A stretch of DNA of 64,000 nt from Rostrohypoxylon terebratum (Eukaryota > Ascomycota > Sordariomycetes > Xylariales > Hypoxylaceae): assembly GCA_022497145.1 (NCBI GenBank), contig MU385968.1:25631-89630 (forward strand), read 5' to 3'. The notes below the pieces were generated by a model. The model was not told the DNA's origin. It searched no databases and worked only from the letters and a program-made list of their open reading frames with translations. Below are positions 1-12,125 of this stretch, piece after piece. Made by a program: the position numbers and the translations under genes. Every line of letters begins with the position of its first letter. Within the stretch, counting starts at the first letter, position 1.

Positions 1-1469
1 ATTTTCACATCCTCACGTGCTATGGTTAGGGGAATCACGATAGCTAACATCAGCTCCCTTGATACAGGTCTGGAAAATCAACCGTGAACGTGCAGTTGAT
101 TACCTGAACACCCGAACGCGAATTTACGTCGTCGATGGTTACGCAGGTTGGGATGAGAAATACCGAATCCGTGTTCGAGTCATCTGTGCTCGTGCCTACC
201 ATGCCTTGTTCATGCGCAACATGCTCATCCGCCCCCCGCGGGAAGAGCTGGAGCACTTCCACCCTGACTACACAATATACAATGCCGGAAGCTTCCCAGC
301 CAACAGATACACTGAAGGAATGACCTCGGGTACTTCCGTCGCGATTAACTTCGCCGAGAAGGAAATGGTCATTCTCGGTACTGAATACGCAGGCGAGATG
401 AAGAAGGGTGTCTTCACCGTGCTATTCTACGAAATGCCCATAATCCACAATGTGCTTACTCTCCACTCGTCTGCAAACGAGGGCAAGAAGGGAGACGTCA
501 CGCTTTTCTTCGGCTTATCCGGTACCGGCAAGACCACACTCTCAGCCGATCCTAACCGAGCTCTGATCGGTGATGACGAACACTGCTGGAGTGAACGAGG
601 TGTCTTCAATATTGAAGGTGGTTGCTATGCCAAATGCATTGGCCTATCAGCCGAGAAGGAACCCGATATTTTCGGCGCTATCCGCTTTGGTTCCGTTCTT
701 GAGAACGTCGTGTTCGACCAGGAAACCCGAGAAGTCGACTACGACGACGCTACCCTCACCGAGAACACTAGATGGTAAGTTGATGTTCCTAAACAAGCGC
801 GTCGGTGAGCCTGGAACTAATAAAAATTGTAGCGCGTACCCTATCGAATATATCAGCAACGCCAAGATTCCCTGCTTGTCGGAAAACCACCCTAGCAACA
901 TCATCCTATTGACTTGTGATGCTCGTGGTGTATTGCCTCCGATATCGAAGCTTAACAGCGCCCAGACCATGTTCCACTTCATCTCAGGTTACACTTCCAA
1001 GATGGCCGGAACTGAGGACGGTGTAACGGAACCCCAAGCAACCTTCTCGTCTTGCTTCGCCCAACCCTTCCTTGCCCTTCACCCCATGCGATACGCTAAG
1101 ATGCTAGCGGACAAGATAGAAAAGCACTCCGCCAACGCCTGGCTCCTCAACACTGGTTGGGTTGGTGCCGGTTATGTCCACGGTGGCAAGCGTTGCCCGC
1201 TTAAGTACACCCGTGCCATCCTGGATGCGATCCACTCTGGTGAACTCGCAAAGCAGCAGTACGAGACGTACGATGTCTTCAACCTGCAGGTACCCATATC
1301 GTGCCCCGGTGTCCCCGCAGAGCTACTTAACCCCAAGACTGCTTGGACTGCGGGCACGGACAGCTTCAACCAGGAAGTCAAGAAGTTGGGTGCATTGTTC
1401 ATCGAGAACTTCAAGAAGTACGAATCGGAAGCCACCGATGATGTCAAGGCGGCGGGACCTGTTGTTTAG
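1..1469 (+). CDS. Phosphoenolpyruvate carboxykinase (ATP), 3' part
   Basis: Converts oxaloacetate and ATP to phosphoenolpyruvate, ADP and CO2, the committed cytosolic step of gluconeogenesis. The gene enters from the left: bases up to 67 look like the end of an intron (branch-like gctaac near 43, acceptor ending at 67). Visible exons are 68-774 and 833-1469, separated by a 58-nt GTAAGT...TAG intron that splits a Cys codon and restores the reading TRCAYPIEY. About 447 residues are present; the missing N-terminus should be roughly 100 residues. The kinase P-loop GLSGTGKTTL is at about 512-541 and the metal/nucleotide motif GDDEH follows at about 572. The substrate-binding region (RNMLIRP, YNAGSFPANRYT) is intact, and no break is seen. 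In Aspergillus the orthologue is acuF; regulation cannot be judged because the promoter lies outside the window. Confidence 0.95.
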
Positions 1470-2349
1470 AACTCAAGCGCTTCACGGCCACCTCTTTCTA
1501 TCTCGTTTCTATCTTTTTACCAGTTAGGAGTTGAGCATCGTCTTTTTGTCTATTTTGGGCATATTTTATGTTGGGGAACGACGCATCTGTGGAATGATTG
1601 GTACATCAATCCGCGCGATATACTGGACGGGAAAGTATGAAGTATGAGACAGCTCTAGACGAAGAACTGGGCATACAAATTGAATGCGGCAGGGCTACAG
1701 AACAACTGCGCGCGATGGATGAATGAAAAAAAGATTTGTGGAGGAAGCAGTATTCCTTGAAGGAAGAAGAACAATCGGATTTAATTAGACATTTCTTCCT
1801 AGTAAATAAAGGATCTAAGATATGATAGAACGATGTTTTCAATTGTGAATCGAGCTGTGATCTTGAAGGCTTTGGTTATTGGTTAATGATTCGGAAGTCC
1901 GGTGGAGGGAAAGCCAAAATCTTGAAAGAGACTTGAAATGGCTTATGTAATTTTTCAACCCAAGCTGCCAAGATTATGTTGTACCCCATGATTACCTAAT
2001 ACATCCATCAACTTGACCATTGGAAAAACTTCGGGGGAAAGCTTACCGTATCGCTCAGTAAACTGTGGTAGAAAGTAAAATCCCAGAAATTCCACCGTAT
2101 TAGACCTCGGAGTCAACCTTATCCATAGCAGCAGTCGCTAATTAGCGTAAATCTTAGAATTGAAAGTGGGATAGTGGGATGCGCATAATTCTTGTAACTT
2201 TTTTTTGGATCTGAGGATGACATACAACATTAAACCCAACTTTTATTCTTTCCATCTTTTAGAGACGCGATACGCGATTCGAGCTTCCAGCCTGGGAGAC
2301 AAAAACACCCCTCTAATGGTATCAATTCGATGATGGTAAACCCGCCAAG
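1470..2349. other. Intergenic: PEPCK 3' end and PAN2 promoter
   Basis: About 880 bases between the PEPCK stop and the PAN2 start. It should hold the PEPCK 3' UTR and the PAN2 promoter and leader. No coding exon, RNA gene or notable repeat was seen on either strand. Confidence 0.6.
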
Positions 2350-5300
2350 ATGGACGGGGATTGGGACGAGGCAAGTCATAACTGCACTAACTCTCAATTT
2401 TCCAAATGTAGGCTTGTAGATGTGTATATCAGCAGCGTTGTCAAGATAGTTTTGTCGCAAAACGTACGCTGTATAGAGCGCAAGGCTGACGATATTTCTT
2501 GACAATAGGTTGCGCGCATACCCTTCCCGCCGCCCGGTTTGCGGGCGATGCCCACACCGGTCACAGTCCTAGCATTCGATACGAGCCAAGAACTATTATG
2601 GACTGGCAATGAATATGTACGATCCCCTTGCCCTAGGCTTTGCCCTTTGGCGTCGGTTGCAACCTCCCAACAGATTGCTTATAGTTAGGATAGGGACGGG
2701 TGTGCTCGTTCTACGGCACAAAACTACAACCTTATACATCCTTCAAAGCCCACACCTCTCAAGATGGCCCGGTCCGACAAATACTTTTCAACGATAAGGG
2801 AGTGATAGCCCTCGGTTCCCGTGGCGTACATATGGCGTTGAGGAGAGGTCCCCCTCTATGGTCACTCAGGTGGGATCCCCATGTTGCAAGCCCGACTCTA
2901 CACGATGGAAACACTTACCGGGAGGAAATGACAGGCACGATGACATGCAAGAATTACGGTGTATGAGCTTCACATCAAAAGGCACCGCCGAGATCCTGGT
3001 TGCCGGCGAACAAGATAAGATGCTCGTGATCGATACTAACAAAGGCGAGGTCACTAAGCAGGTAATGTCTATGCGCTACCATAAGTCGAGGCTATGGATG
3101 TATGGATGTAGCTAATGGTCGCTATAGGTGCCCACGGAACACAAGTATACAATTATGAGAAGAAGTCGATATATATGCGCTGCAACCCCTACAGGTGCTG
3201 TTCATATCATCGACTCCCTCACCTTCCAGGTCATCAAGATTTGGAACGCACACACAGCTGCTATCAATGATATGGATGCGCAACATGATTTTATCGTCAG
3301 TTGCGGGTACTCTATGAGACACGGAGGCAATTATATGCCCGATCCATTTGTCAATGTCTTCGATCTTAAGAATATGGTCTCAATGTCCCCTATCCCATTC
3401 CCAGCCGGTGCCGCTTATGTTCGCATGCATCCTCGGATGTCTACTACTAGCATCGTCATGTCACAAATTGGACAGATGCACGTGGTTGACCTAATGAACC
3501 CTAACACTAGTAATGTGCGTCAAGCAAACAGCCTATCCTACTTCTCCATGATAGAAATTGCCTCTTCAGGTGAGGCCGTCGCCCTGGCGGACGGTGATTG
3601 CTACATCCATCTTTGGGGCTCTCCTAGCAAGATCCACTTCGCCGAATTTCCTACACCCATAGAAACCGCCGATTCCGGTACTGGACCGCGGATTGATTTT
3701 GATTCCTCTGATACGTAAGTACTACCAGTAAATCTAATAAATAGCAAATAACGAAACCATCAATACTAATTTAACATAAGACCATTGAGCACTGTCGGTA
3801 TGCCGTACTATAGAGAAGTATTGCTATCTGCATGGCCAAGCAATATGGTAACAGAGGTCGGGGCTCCTCCTGTCAAAATCGACGCGCAATTCTTAACAAC
3901 ACTCCAAGAAAGAGATTGGGGCTACTTTGGTAAAAACACCCGACCTTTACGGAGGAACCAGGTTGAGGATACGCGCAATGCCGAGAACCCTCAAAGCTCT
4001 CTCAAGCCACCCAAATTCTTGAGTGAAAAGGCGAGAGAGGCAGCCAAGTCTCCAGCCGGAACACCAGCGCCCGAGGAAGTTGTCCCCGAGTTTCCCCAGG
4101 TTTTACAAGATACCAAGCTCGAAAGTCTCAAAATCGAGGTCCCTGAGTTGTACCAAAACATTGAAATTAAGTATAGCAAGTTTGGTATTGACGATTTCGA
4201 TTTCGGGTAAGTGAATTTAAGTTTCTCGTGGAGAAGATGCTCTAATGCAGGATTTAGTTATTTCAACAAAACCCAGTATTCAGGATTGCAGAATCATATT
4301 GTTAATGCCTACGCAAATCCACTACTGCAGGTTATGCATTATACCCCCTTGATCCGAAACATTGCTCTTCAGCATGCGGCAACAGCTTGCGTCGACGAGT
4401 TGTGTCTCCTCTGCGAACTAGGATTCCTCTTTGATATGCTCTATAAAGCCGAAGGGGAAGCTTGCCAAGCATCAAACTTTACCAAGACCCTTAGCTATCA
4501 TCCCGAAGGTGAGGCATTTCCTGTTATTCAGCTTTGCATGGACTAATAAGGATTCGTTAGCGGGGAAGTTAGGTCTACTAGAAGAAGAACCTCACTCGTC
4601 TCGGACAGTCATGCTACAGCAATTGACGAGGTTCCTTCTCCGGCAGACAACTCAAAATTATAATCTCATGACCCAAGGTTCCCAGCCCTACTCGGGCGAG
4701 GCACCTCGCCCAGGGGTATTTGAAGAGGTAAATACATTGGTCACCTAAGGTAATTATTGACTAACATTTACAGCTATTCCAAACAAATGCAACAAATTCC
4801 ATTCGTTGCGTGAATTGCCGGAATGAAACCACAAAAGCAGATAATACTATGGTGAATGAATTGATGTACCCGCAGAACGTAAGTACAGACTCACCACCTA
4901 CATCTCGTACTATATACTCATTAGAGCAGAAAAACGGTCATCGAAACCCGAGAGTCAGAGGAACTACGTTTTCACAAGTACTGAAGATGAGTGTAGAAAG
5001 AGAAACAACCAATAAGGGTTGGTGCAATAGCTGTCATAGATACCAGACTTTGGCAACCCGAAAGACTATACACAAAGTGCCTCATGTACTGATGCTCACT
5101 ACCGCAATCAACAACAACGATCAACGTCGACTTTGGGCTACTCCTGGTTGGCTACCAGAAGAAATTGGCGTCATAGTAGATAATGGCCAATTCTTTTGTT
5201 TCGAGGGTGAAGACTTGAAGTTGCATCTACAGCGAGGAATACACAACATAACAGTCTATTCTTTAACTGGCTTAGCCGTCAACATCGAAGGCGGCCAGCA

Positions 5301-6493
5301 ACAAAGGTCCCATCTTGTGGCTATGGCAAACAGTAAGGTCCCCGTATCTGAACTATGGAGTAATGGTGCTAACTCATGAACTTAGTTGCGCATTCAGCAC
5401 CAACGGCTCCCGGTCAGAGCCAATGGTACCTGTTCAATGATTTCCACGTCAAACCAATTACGACGCAGGAGGCATTGACGTTCAACACATCTTGGAAGAC
5501 ACCATCGGTAATTACGTATCAAGTGAAGTCCGCCAATAACCAGCTAGATAATACTTGGAAAGAGAACTTGGATTCTAGATTACTTTACCTAGACCTCCAG
5601 TGCGTTTTGGCCCTATCAAATCTTGATCATTATACTAACCACTCTCCAGGGCCGATCGAACGGACAAAACGTATCGGACATTAGACCGGGACACTGAGCC
5701 GGCTGGACCGAATACGATAGTCGCGATAGATACAGAATTCGTGAAGATTTCGCAGCCGGAAGTTGAAATGCATTCAGACGGAGACTCTAAAATCATTAGG
5801 CCTACCGTGCATGCTCTGGCCCGGACATCCATCGTGCGAGGTGGAGGCATGGACGAAGGACTCCCGTTCATCGACGACTACATCACTATCAAGGAGAAGG
5901 TGGTGGACTACCTGACGTCCTACTCCGGAATTACTCCAGACGACTTGGATATAACCAAGGCGCAGCAGAGAGGTCATAATCTCGTACCATTAAGGATTGC
6001 ATACAAGAAGATATGGATCCTCCTCAACCTTGGATGCAAGTTTTTAGGCCACGGCTTGAAACAAGACTTCCGAGTAATCAACATTCACGTGCCTAAGGCC
6101 CAAGTAATCGATACAAGCGACCTCTTTTTCATAAGGGAGCGGCTCCGAAAACTAAGCTTGCAATTTCTCGCACACACGTTGCTAAAAGAAGATATTCAGC
6201 AGAGCACTCACGATTCTATTGAGGACGCTAGAACCGCTCTGAAGTTATATCGCAAGTACCAGGAATTCGATGAGGCGGGAGTTCTTGATACTATGCTCCA
6301 GGAGATCTACGCGAAAGGCGTCGCCTCTAACTTCAAGCCACCAGCTAGGGTGAGCCCAGGGGGCACGTTCTCGAGAACTGATACCCCACCAGTTGACGGA
6401 GCGATTGGACCTACCACGCCGTCGAGGAGGCCAGGTACTCTTCTACCTGGAACACCAGCATCTACTCCGGGGAAGAGAGGAGTGTACTGGTGA
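2350..6493 (+). CDS. PAN2: PAN2, catalytic subunit of the PAN2-PAN3 deadenylase
   Basis: PAN2 with PAN3 trims mRNA poly(A) tails in the cytoplasm. Exons read: 2350-2370, 2509-2616, 2694-2869, 2935-3061, 3128-3714, 3781-4206, 4258-4508, 4561-4727, 4774-5332, 5386-5599, 5650-6493, about 1159 residues. A further 51-nt in-frame intron at 4879-4929 is possible (then about 1142). In order: N-terminal WD40-like propeller (RCMSFTSKG, SRYICAATPTGAVHI), linker for PAN3, pseudo-ubiquitin-hydrolase domain with Cys pairs CVNC and CNSC, then a DEDD exonuclease. The exonuclease shows DTEF at 5729-5740, GLKQDFR and HDSIEDA, the expected acidic residues. The start MDGDWDE matches the family N-terminus (MDADWDE in Neurospora, recalled). 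It requires intron 1 (2371-2508) to be GC-AG. The C-terminus is a Pro/Thr-rich tail. Confidence 0.93.
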
Positions 6494-7249
6494 TAGGAAG
6501 AACATCACCGATAGAGGAACTTTTCGTTCTTAATTTACTATAGAGTACGATCGCGGCTTTTGACTACGTGATACTTAAACGACGCTAACGGCTTTGATCT
6601 TCATATGATCTATGAGGGATGACGGCATACGCAGTAGAGGATTAGAAAAGACAGAAGCATACACGTATTGCTTAGTGATTATAGCGTATGGACGAGTATC
6701 AAATTAGGCTAGCGAATAGAAATGAATCAATATATTCCAGTTATAACGTCAAAATGTCATGTGTCTGCAATAACGTTCAGTCGTCCGTCTAACTTATACG
6801 GTGAGGTGAACCCCCTCACGGCAACAGCACTTTCTAGAACTAGAACATTGAAAAGAGGACCCAGGCAATAGTTTATCAAATACCTCGAGACGACCGAGCC
6901 TTGAATGTGGTAAATGATCCACTTCATTGCAAAATCACTTAGTACCTAACCTAAGCAATATCTTCACGATGAGTTTTGGTTTCTTTGTACAGAAGTTTTT
7001 CTTTTTTGAATCTAGATGTACAGTGCATGATTTAAGTGCTTAAAGCCTATTCTGACGTATAAATAGGCTAGACATCTACCCGTCCAGCCAGACGACCTGG
7101 TTCAAAACCGGTCACCAAGCCCTGTTCCCCAGAAGTCAATCAGACTAGGGACGGCTCTCTCCCCGAACCCATCCTGATACAAGGACTCTCGTGTCGTGTC
7201 GCTACTTAAATACAGCAGATACACACACAGAGAGAGAGAGTACGCATAT
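6494..7249. other. Intergenic between convergent PAN2 and uS7m
   Basis: About 750 bases between two convergent genes, so it should hold two 3' UTRs. No coding exon or RNA gene was recognised. A GA microsatellite run (agagagagag) sits near 7229. Confidence 0.55.
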
Positions 7250-8340
7250 CTACCTCTTAAACCCCTTACCCGTGATAGCGGGATGGTTCAAGTTAGCACG
7301 CGACGAAGTACCGAGCTTATGCAGCTGGTCGCGCCTCTGCCAGACGCCGGAGCGGCCCTCGACCACGGCCACGATCTCCTGCGCGAAGCGCGTCGCGAAC
7401 TGCTTGTGGCCGGACCCGGTCCCCCTCTTCTTCTTCACGGCCTCCAGGATCCACATTATGGCTAGCCGCCGCCGCTTGCGCGCCGGCAGCGGCTCCGGCA
7501 CCTCGAGCGCGTGGCCGCCTCCTGCAGCGCCCTTGATCGCGTTGACGCGGATTAGTGGAGCGACGGAGTCGATTGCAAGTGTTAGGTAGAGCAGAGGGTT
7601 CAGGGGTAGTTGGGAGGCTGGCGGGGAGCCGGGGAGGAGTGGGCGTAGGGGGGAGATGGTGGGGGCTGGGGTGGTGCGGAGGTAGTTTAGGACGAGGCCC
7701 ATGTGCTGTGAAAGAGTTTGTTAGCTTTCTTCTACGTTTATCGCTCTGGTTTCTGGTTGATATGATATAGTTTCCTCTCCTTGCTGGGGAAGGAGGGGGA
7801 CCGTGTGGAGGGGACAACGGGATATGTATAGAGGTAGGTGGATGGAGAACGTACTCTCTGCGCCTTGCTAAGCTTCCCGTCCTTCATGATAACCTTGGTG
7901 ATCTGGTCTACGACGGGGTGGTACCGACCCTGCAGCTTCTCGTCAGGGCCGACCTTGTCAGGCATATCGAATAGCAGGCCCTCGATCTCTTCCTCGTAGT
8001 AGTCCTCCCCTTCGGATGCTTTCTGGAGCGCGGCTATAGCCTCTGCATTCAAAAAGTTGGGCGCAAAGATCTCGGGCGGTTGGGGCACGTATTCCCTCGG
8101 CGCTTCAGGTGGTGATGGTGGTGGGGGTAGGTCAGAGTTGTGGTAGTCGCCTGGAGGAGGTGGGCGGGAGTTGATGTCATCTGCGAGACCCCTCCTTGTT
8201 GTCAGAAACGGCGTTTTGTGTAGTGGTATTTGGCTTGACCGGCCTATTCGGTTTATGGCGGCTGTCTGTGGTCGTCGCGTTCTTATGCTGAGATTTCGCA
8301 CAGCGGCGGCGGCCCCCCAAGGGGCCAATTTGCAAGACAT
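7250..8340 (-). CDS. Mitochondrial small-subunit ribosomal protein uS7m
   Basis: Component of the mitochondrial 37S ribosomal subunit, binding the head of the small rRNA (bacterial S7 family). Two exons: 8340-7855 and 7705-7250, with a 149-nt intron (GTACGT...CACAG). The product is 313 residues. The first 60 or so residues are basic and hydroxylated, as expected of a mitochondrial presequence, followed by a Pro-rich stretch. The S7 core starts with KDGKLSKAQR at the end of exon 1. It continues in exon 2 with LPLNPLLYLTLAIDSVAPL, RRRLAIMWILEA, and the C-terminal EGRSGVWQRRDQLHKLG...RANLN. No break is seen. The start gives a plausible presequence and is the first in-frame ATG of the open exon. 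Confidence 0.92.
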
Positions 8341-11300
8341 GATGTCTATTCTGTTACGAGAAATGCGCGCATCAGTTGCGGGCTACGTTCCGGCTTCCAA
8401 TGTCTCAGTCTCAGTCTCGTCGTCCTTGTTGGCCCCCCTTCGTCGAATTGGTGGTGTCGGATCAAGTGTCGGATGGAGAGTTGTCGGATCGAGCTTCAGC
8501 GAAAATTGTTATCTGATAGTGAATTCAGCGATGTGCTGACTGTGCTGCCCCATAATTAATCCGAATATGCGCACGGATCACTATAGGTACGTACCTGATT
8601 TATGTAATACAAGGACCCCTCCTCCCCTCCTTCCGAGGTTACATGTCACGAACAGGAAACGGGAAGGAAACGGGATGCAATGAGTAAGCCACAACAATAC
8701 ACAATCCACTTTTCTAAAGCCACGTAATGTCAAGCCACATCTTCATCGCTGCATCGCATCCATGTCTCAGGGGTTCGGTTCGTTACTGTCATCGGTCTCA
8801 TCAGCCCCCTACCCCCTACCGATGCAGTCAATACATCAAATGCATACATCACACATCATGTATATGTTGAATATACATATGCAGTATCAACTTGCGTCCA
8901 ACAGCATTGCAATATATTTCCAATATATATAGAAATTCTTTTACCTATGGTCCTATGGTCCTATGTAGTACTCCTTATCGCCATCTCGAGCCTTTTTCTT
9001 TCTCCTTTCAACCGTTTGCACATTAATACCTACCTAGTACTCAAACTTCCTTTTTCTTCATCTTTCCTTTTTGAGAGACCAACCTTAGTACTATGCAGCA
9101 CTACTGCGGATGTCTCTTCTTCATAGCCCCATCAATCTAGAACTGTTCTATAGAACTATTGGTGACTAATGATCCCTGCGGGAGAGCCCTTTTTACCGTC
9201 AATATCCACTGTCCAAGATCCGAAATCCCCCATCCCTCTCCCCCACGCGGGTGATGAGCGGACGGATTGTAACAGGGCTACATATTAATAGTCGACCCCA
9301 CCGTGCCCATCACTGCTACCCAAATACGTGAGGGCGATACGACGACCTGAAAGGGAATCCGAATATTAGGATCCGGCCCGCCCTCCGGTAATGCTAGGCT
9401 AGGTAAAGTTTGGTTCTTTGGAGTCCCCTGCTTCCTAATACTTCCTATCGTACGGAGCACGTCGTATTTCTGCGCTGCCCTATTATCCGGGAGGTATGGA
9501 TGGATGGATGGGGTTTTTCAATTTTTATTTTAATTCTTTTACAAAGTCGCAGTAGTCCCGAGTTAGGACATAATTCTACAGGGCGTTCATGTCTCGAACC
9601 TTCGTCGAACCTGCGCTGCGCCGCCTAGGCGCCTCCACACGCTGTCGACTGCTGTCTCAGTCTCACGCATCCTTCGGATACCACCTCAAGTTTGGTGCGG
9701 TCGTCGGCAGCGAGCGCTAGTCATGCGACCATGTGGTCACGTAGATGACAGGTGCCCGCCTATCTACATGATGCTAGAGACCGCGGAGCCCTTCACCGGT
9801 CGGACCAAGCATACCTAGGTAGGGGCCACTAAGTAGGGATGTCTGCTGCCCATGAGGCTACCCGGCCTTCCATCTAATAAGCTTACTTCTAAGTCGGTTA
9901 TGTCCTAGGCTACTAGGGCCAGATCTACGATGGCGTAACAGATGGCACACCTGACCAGACCTTCCAAACCAGACCTGACCAGACCTAACTTGAAACCGGG
10001 AGGTCGTACTCCTTAGTGTGGTTAGTTATAAGCTGACGATGGACGTCTGCGGTCGGATCCCCGATTCAAGGTACAATATGTATGCTTACACCCAACGCAA
10101 TCCTTCCGGCCACCGGCACCGGCACACGCGATCCTCGATGAAGATGTGCTAGCGTGTTCGAGTAGCTAGGTATGGTAGGTATAGGCCTCGTAGGGTCGTA
10201 CTTAGGGTAGCATGTAGGTTAGCAGATAGGTTGGTAGGCAAGCTGCCAAGGTACGCAGTAGGTAGGGTAAAGAGCTTGCGCCCCCCGTCCCTGGCTGATG
10301 TTGCATTGCGTATTTCGTTTTCTTTTTGATCAGACGAATTTCAGGAGTGCTTGCATACGCATGGCATGCTACAGTAAGCAGGAACATTCGCACACGCAAT
10401 AGCTCATACTGCTATCGTACAAGATGTTTCGAGAAGAGCGCGGACATCACGTCATCTAGGATGGGTTAGATGGCTAGATGGTTAGATGGTTAGGGGATTT
10501 CAGTAATTCGGATATTTATCTTTCTCAGTTCCATTGAAATAATGACAATGGAAAAGCAACGATAACGGAATCGGGATCCAAGTTTTGGTAGGAGATCGAC
10601 ATAATTCATTACCTACTAGATACTTCTCGATCAGTCTGATCGTAATTCCGATTTTTCCTCTCCCGGTGTTTCTAAACGAGCCGATGCTTTTTTTTGTTCC
10701 TTTTTGTTTATTCTTCCCTCTCCGATTTCTTCTTTCGCATGTCTTAATTCCTGTACCCTGACCATAAGCCCAACAAAATCCCCAAATCCCATGTTCGTAG
10801 CCTAGGAAGCGTACACGTATTTGACAGAAAACCGATCAGACCATGCGTCCGTCGTATCTTGTCTCACGAATCCAAAGAGAAAAAAAATACTTTTTTCTCT
10901 CTGTCCGTCCTGTAATCGTGTCGAAAAAAAAGACCAACAATCAACAAAAAAAGGTCTCCAGAAAAAAAGAACCCTCAAGAAAAAAAGTAGTAGGAAGGAA
11001 ATAAAAATAAATCGTGAAAAACAAACAGACCAACAAATATTCCCTTCCGCGGTTCGCTTCTAGAAAATAAATCAAGATATGACGAATCAATAAATGTCCT
11101 GCGCCTGGTCCTCCCGAAAAAAAAACCCCTGCTTTTGTGTTCCTGCCCTGGTGATGATCCCCCCCCCCTGGCTGTTGGTGATAAACATGTCTCTTTGCTG
11201 CCTGAAAATGCGCTGGTGGACCGGAATGCTAAAATCCCCAATTCTGTCGTCCATTGGAAACCAATCAATGAAGCAGGAACGTGCGCCTAATCCGTAAGAA

Positions 11301-11685
11301 TGCTGATGTAATTCCTCCTCTCTCCCTTTCTCTCTTCTCCATCTCTCTCTGTTCCCTTCTTTTTTCTTTCCCTTCCGTCTCCTTGCCGTGGGGCTGCCAA
11401 ATCCTTTCCCAAACTCCGATTTGCTAGTATCGTACAGAACAGGAAGTTCAAGTGCAAAAGCGAGGAGACATAATCGCAAAAGATCATTGTCGGGTAAAAT
11501 AGGGGGTATTGAAGTGAATCAATTCGCGCGAATTGGGAAGGAGAATTTTTTGGAGCGGGAAAAAAAAATAATAATAATAAAGGAGTCACGCATGTTCGGG
11601 TCGGAGAACCCTCAAGTCAAGCAGAATGTCGAAAGTAGTATACGTGGGTCGCTGATACGTCCCCGTTCGAGGGGAGCGCGGGTTT
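8341..11685. other. Gene-poor spacer, 3.3 kb
   Basis: No gene was recognised in about 3.3 kb. The right part (about 10,660-11,590) is low complexity: pyrimidine-rich tracts, poly-A and poly-T runs of 7-9, a C9 run near 11,161 and an AATAATAAT run near 11,569. ORFs there are Lys/Arg/Glu-rich artefacts of purine tracts. It lies downstream of the minus-strand dsRBD-like gene and upstream of uS7m, so part should be uS7m promoter. Confidence 0.5.
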
Positions 11686-12125
11686 TTACCAGTTCGGGTT
11701 CAGGTTCAGGTTCGCTTGGGTCGAGAGCCAGTTTAGAGCCGCCTCCGCGGCATCTTCCCTGGCATTGGTGATGTTTCTTCCATCGTACCAGTAGCGCGCT
11801 TCGATCCGCTTTCCGTATACGGTAACTATACTGGACCAGGCAGTGCGACCGCCTACGCGTCAAAGAGTGAGCCCCGGTTAGCTAAACCCACCAATTGAGA
11901 GAACACTGGCGGACAAGTAAGAAAAATGGACATGACTCTCTCACCTCGTCGGTCAGATACTATTTGGAAATGAGGCGCTGTGATCTGATATTCGCGGCAC
12001 ACCTCTGCCCGATAAAAGTTAGTCAAACTCATTCAAGTCCCATGTGAAAGTCGTGATGTCCCACCTGCCAACCGGTCCTGCCACGGTGTGCCTGTGTTCT
12101 GTTGCTGCTGCTGTGTGGACGGCAT
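11686..12125 (-). CDS. Small dsRBD-like protein, three exons
   Basis: Assembled by eye from three short exons: 12125-12065, 12004-11945 and 11852-11686, with introns of 60 nt (GTGGGA...GGCAG, branch gactaac) and 92 nt (GTGAGA...CGTAG, branch gctaac). The exons join in frame to exactly 96 codons, giving 95 residues. After a Gln-rich start the product reads WQDRLAEVCRE, FQIVSDRRGGRTAWSS, VTVYG, ARYWYDG and NAREDAAEAALNWL. The pattern of RLxxxC, a beta-rich middle and a C-terminal helix with KEDAA/REDAA-ALxWL resembles the double-stranded-RNA-binding fold. Small fungal proteins of this type are familiar to me but have no known function. RNA binding is inferred, not shown. It sits alone in a 9 kb stretch otherwise without genes. 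Confidence 0.8.

Noticed and set aside
11087..11589. Overlapping Lys/Arg/Glu-rich ORFs
   Set aside because: They are products of purine-rich low-complexity DNA and have no motif.
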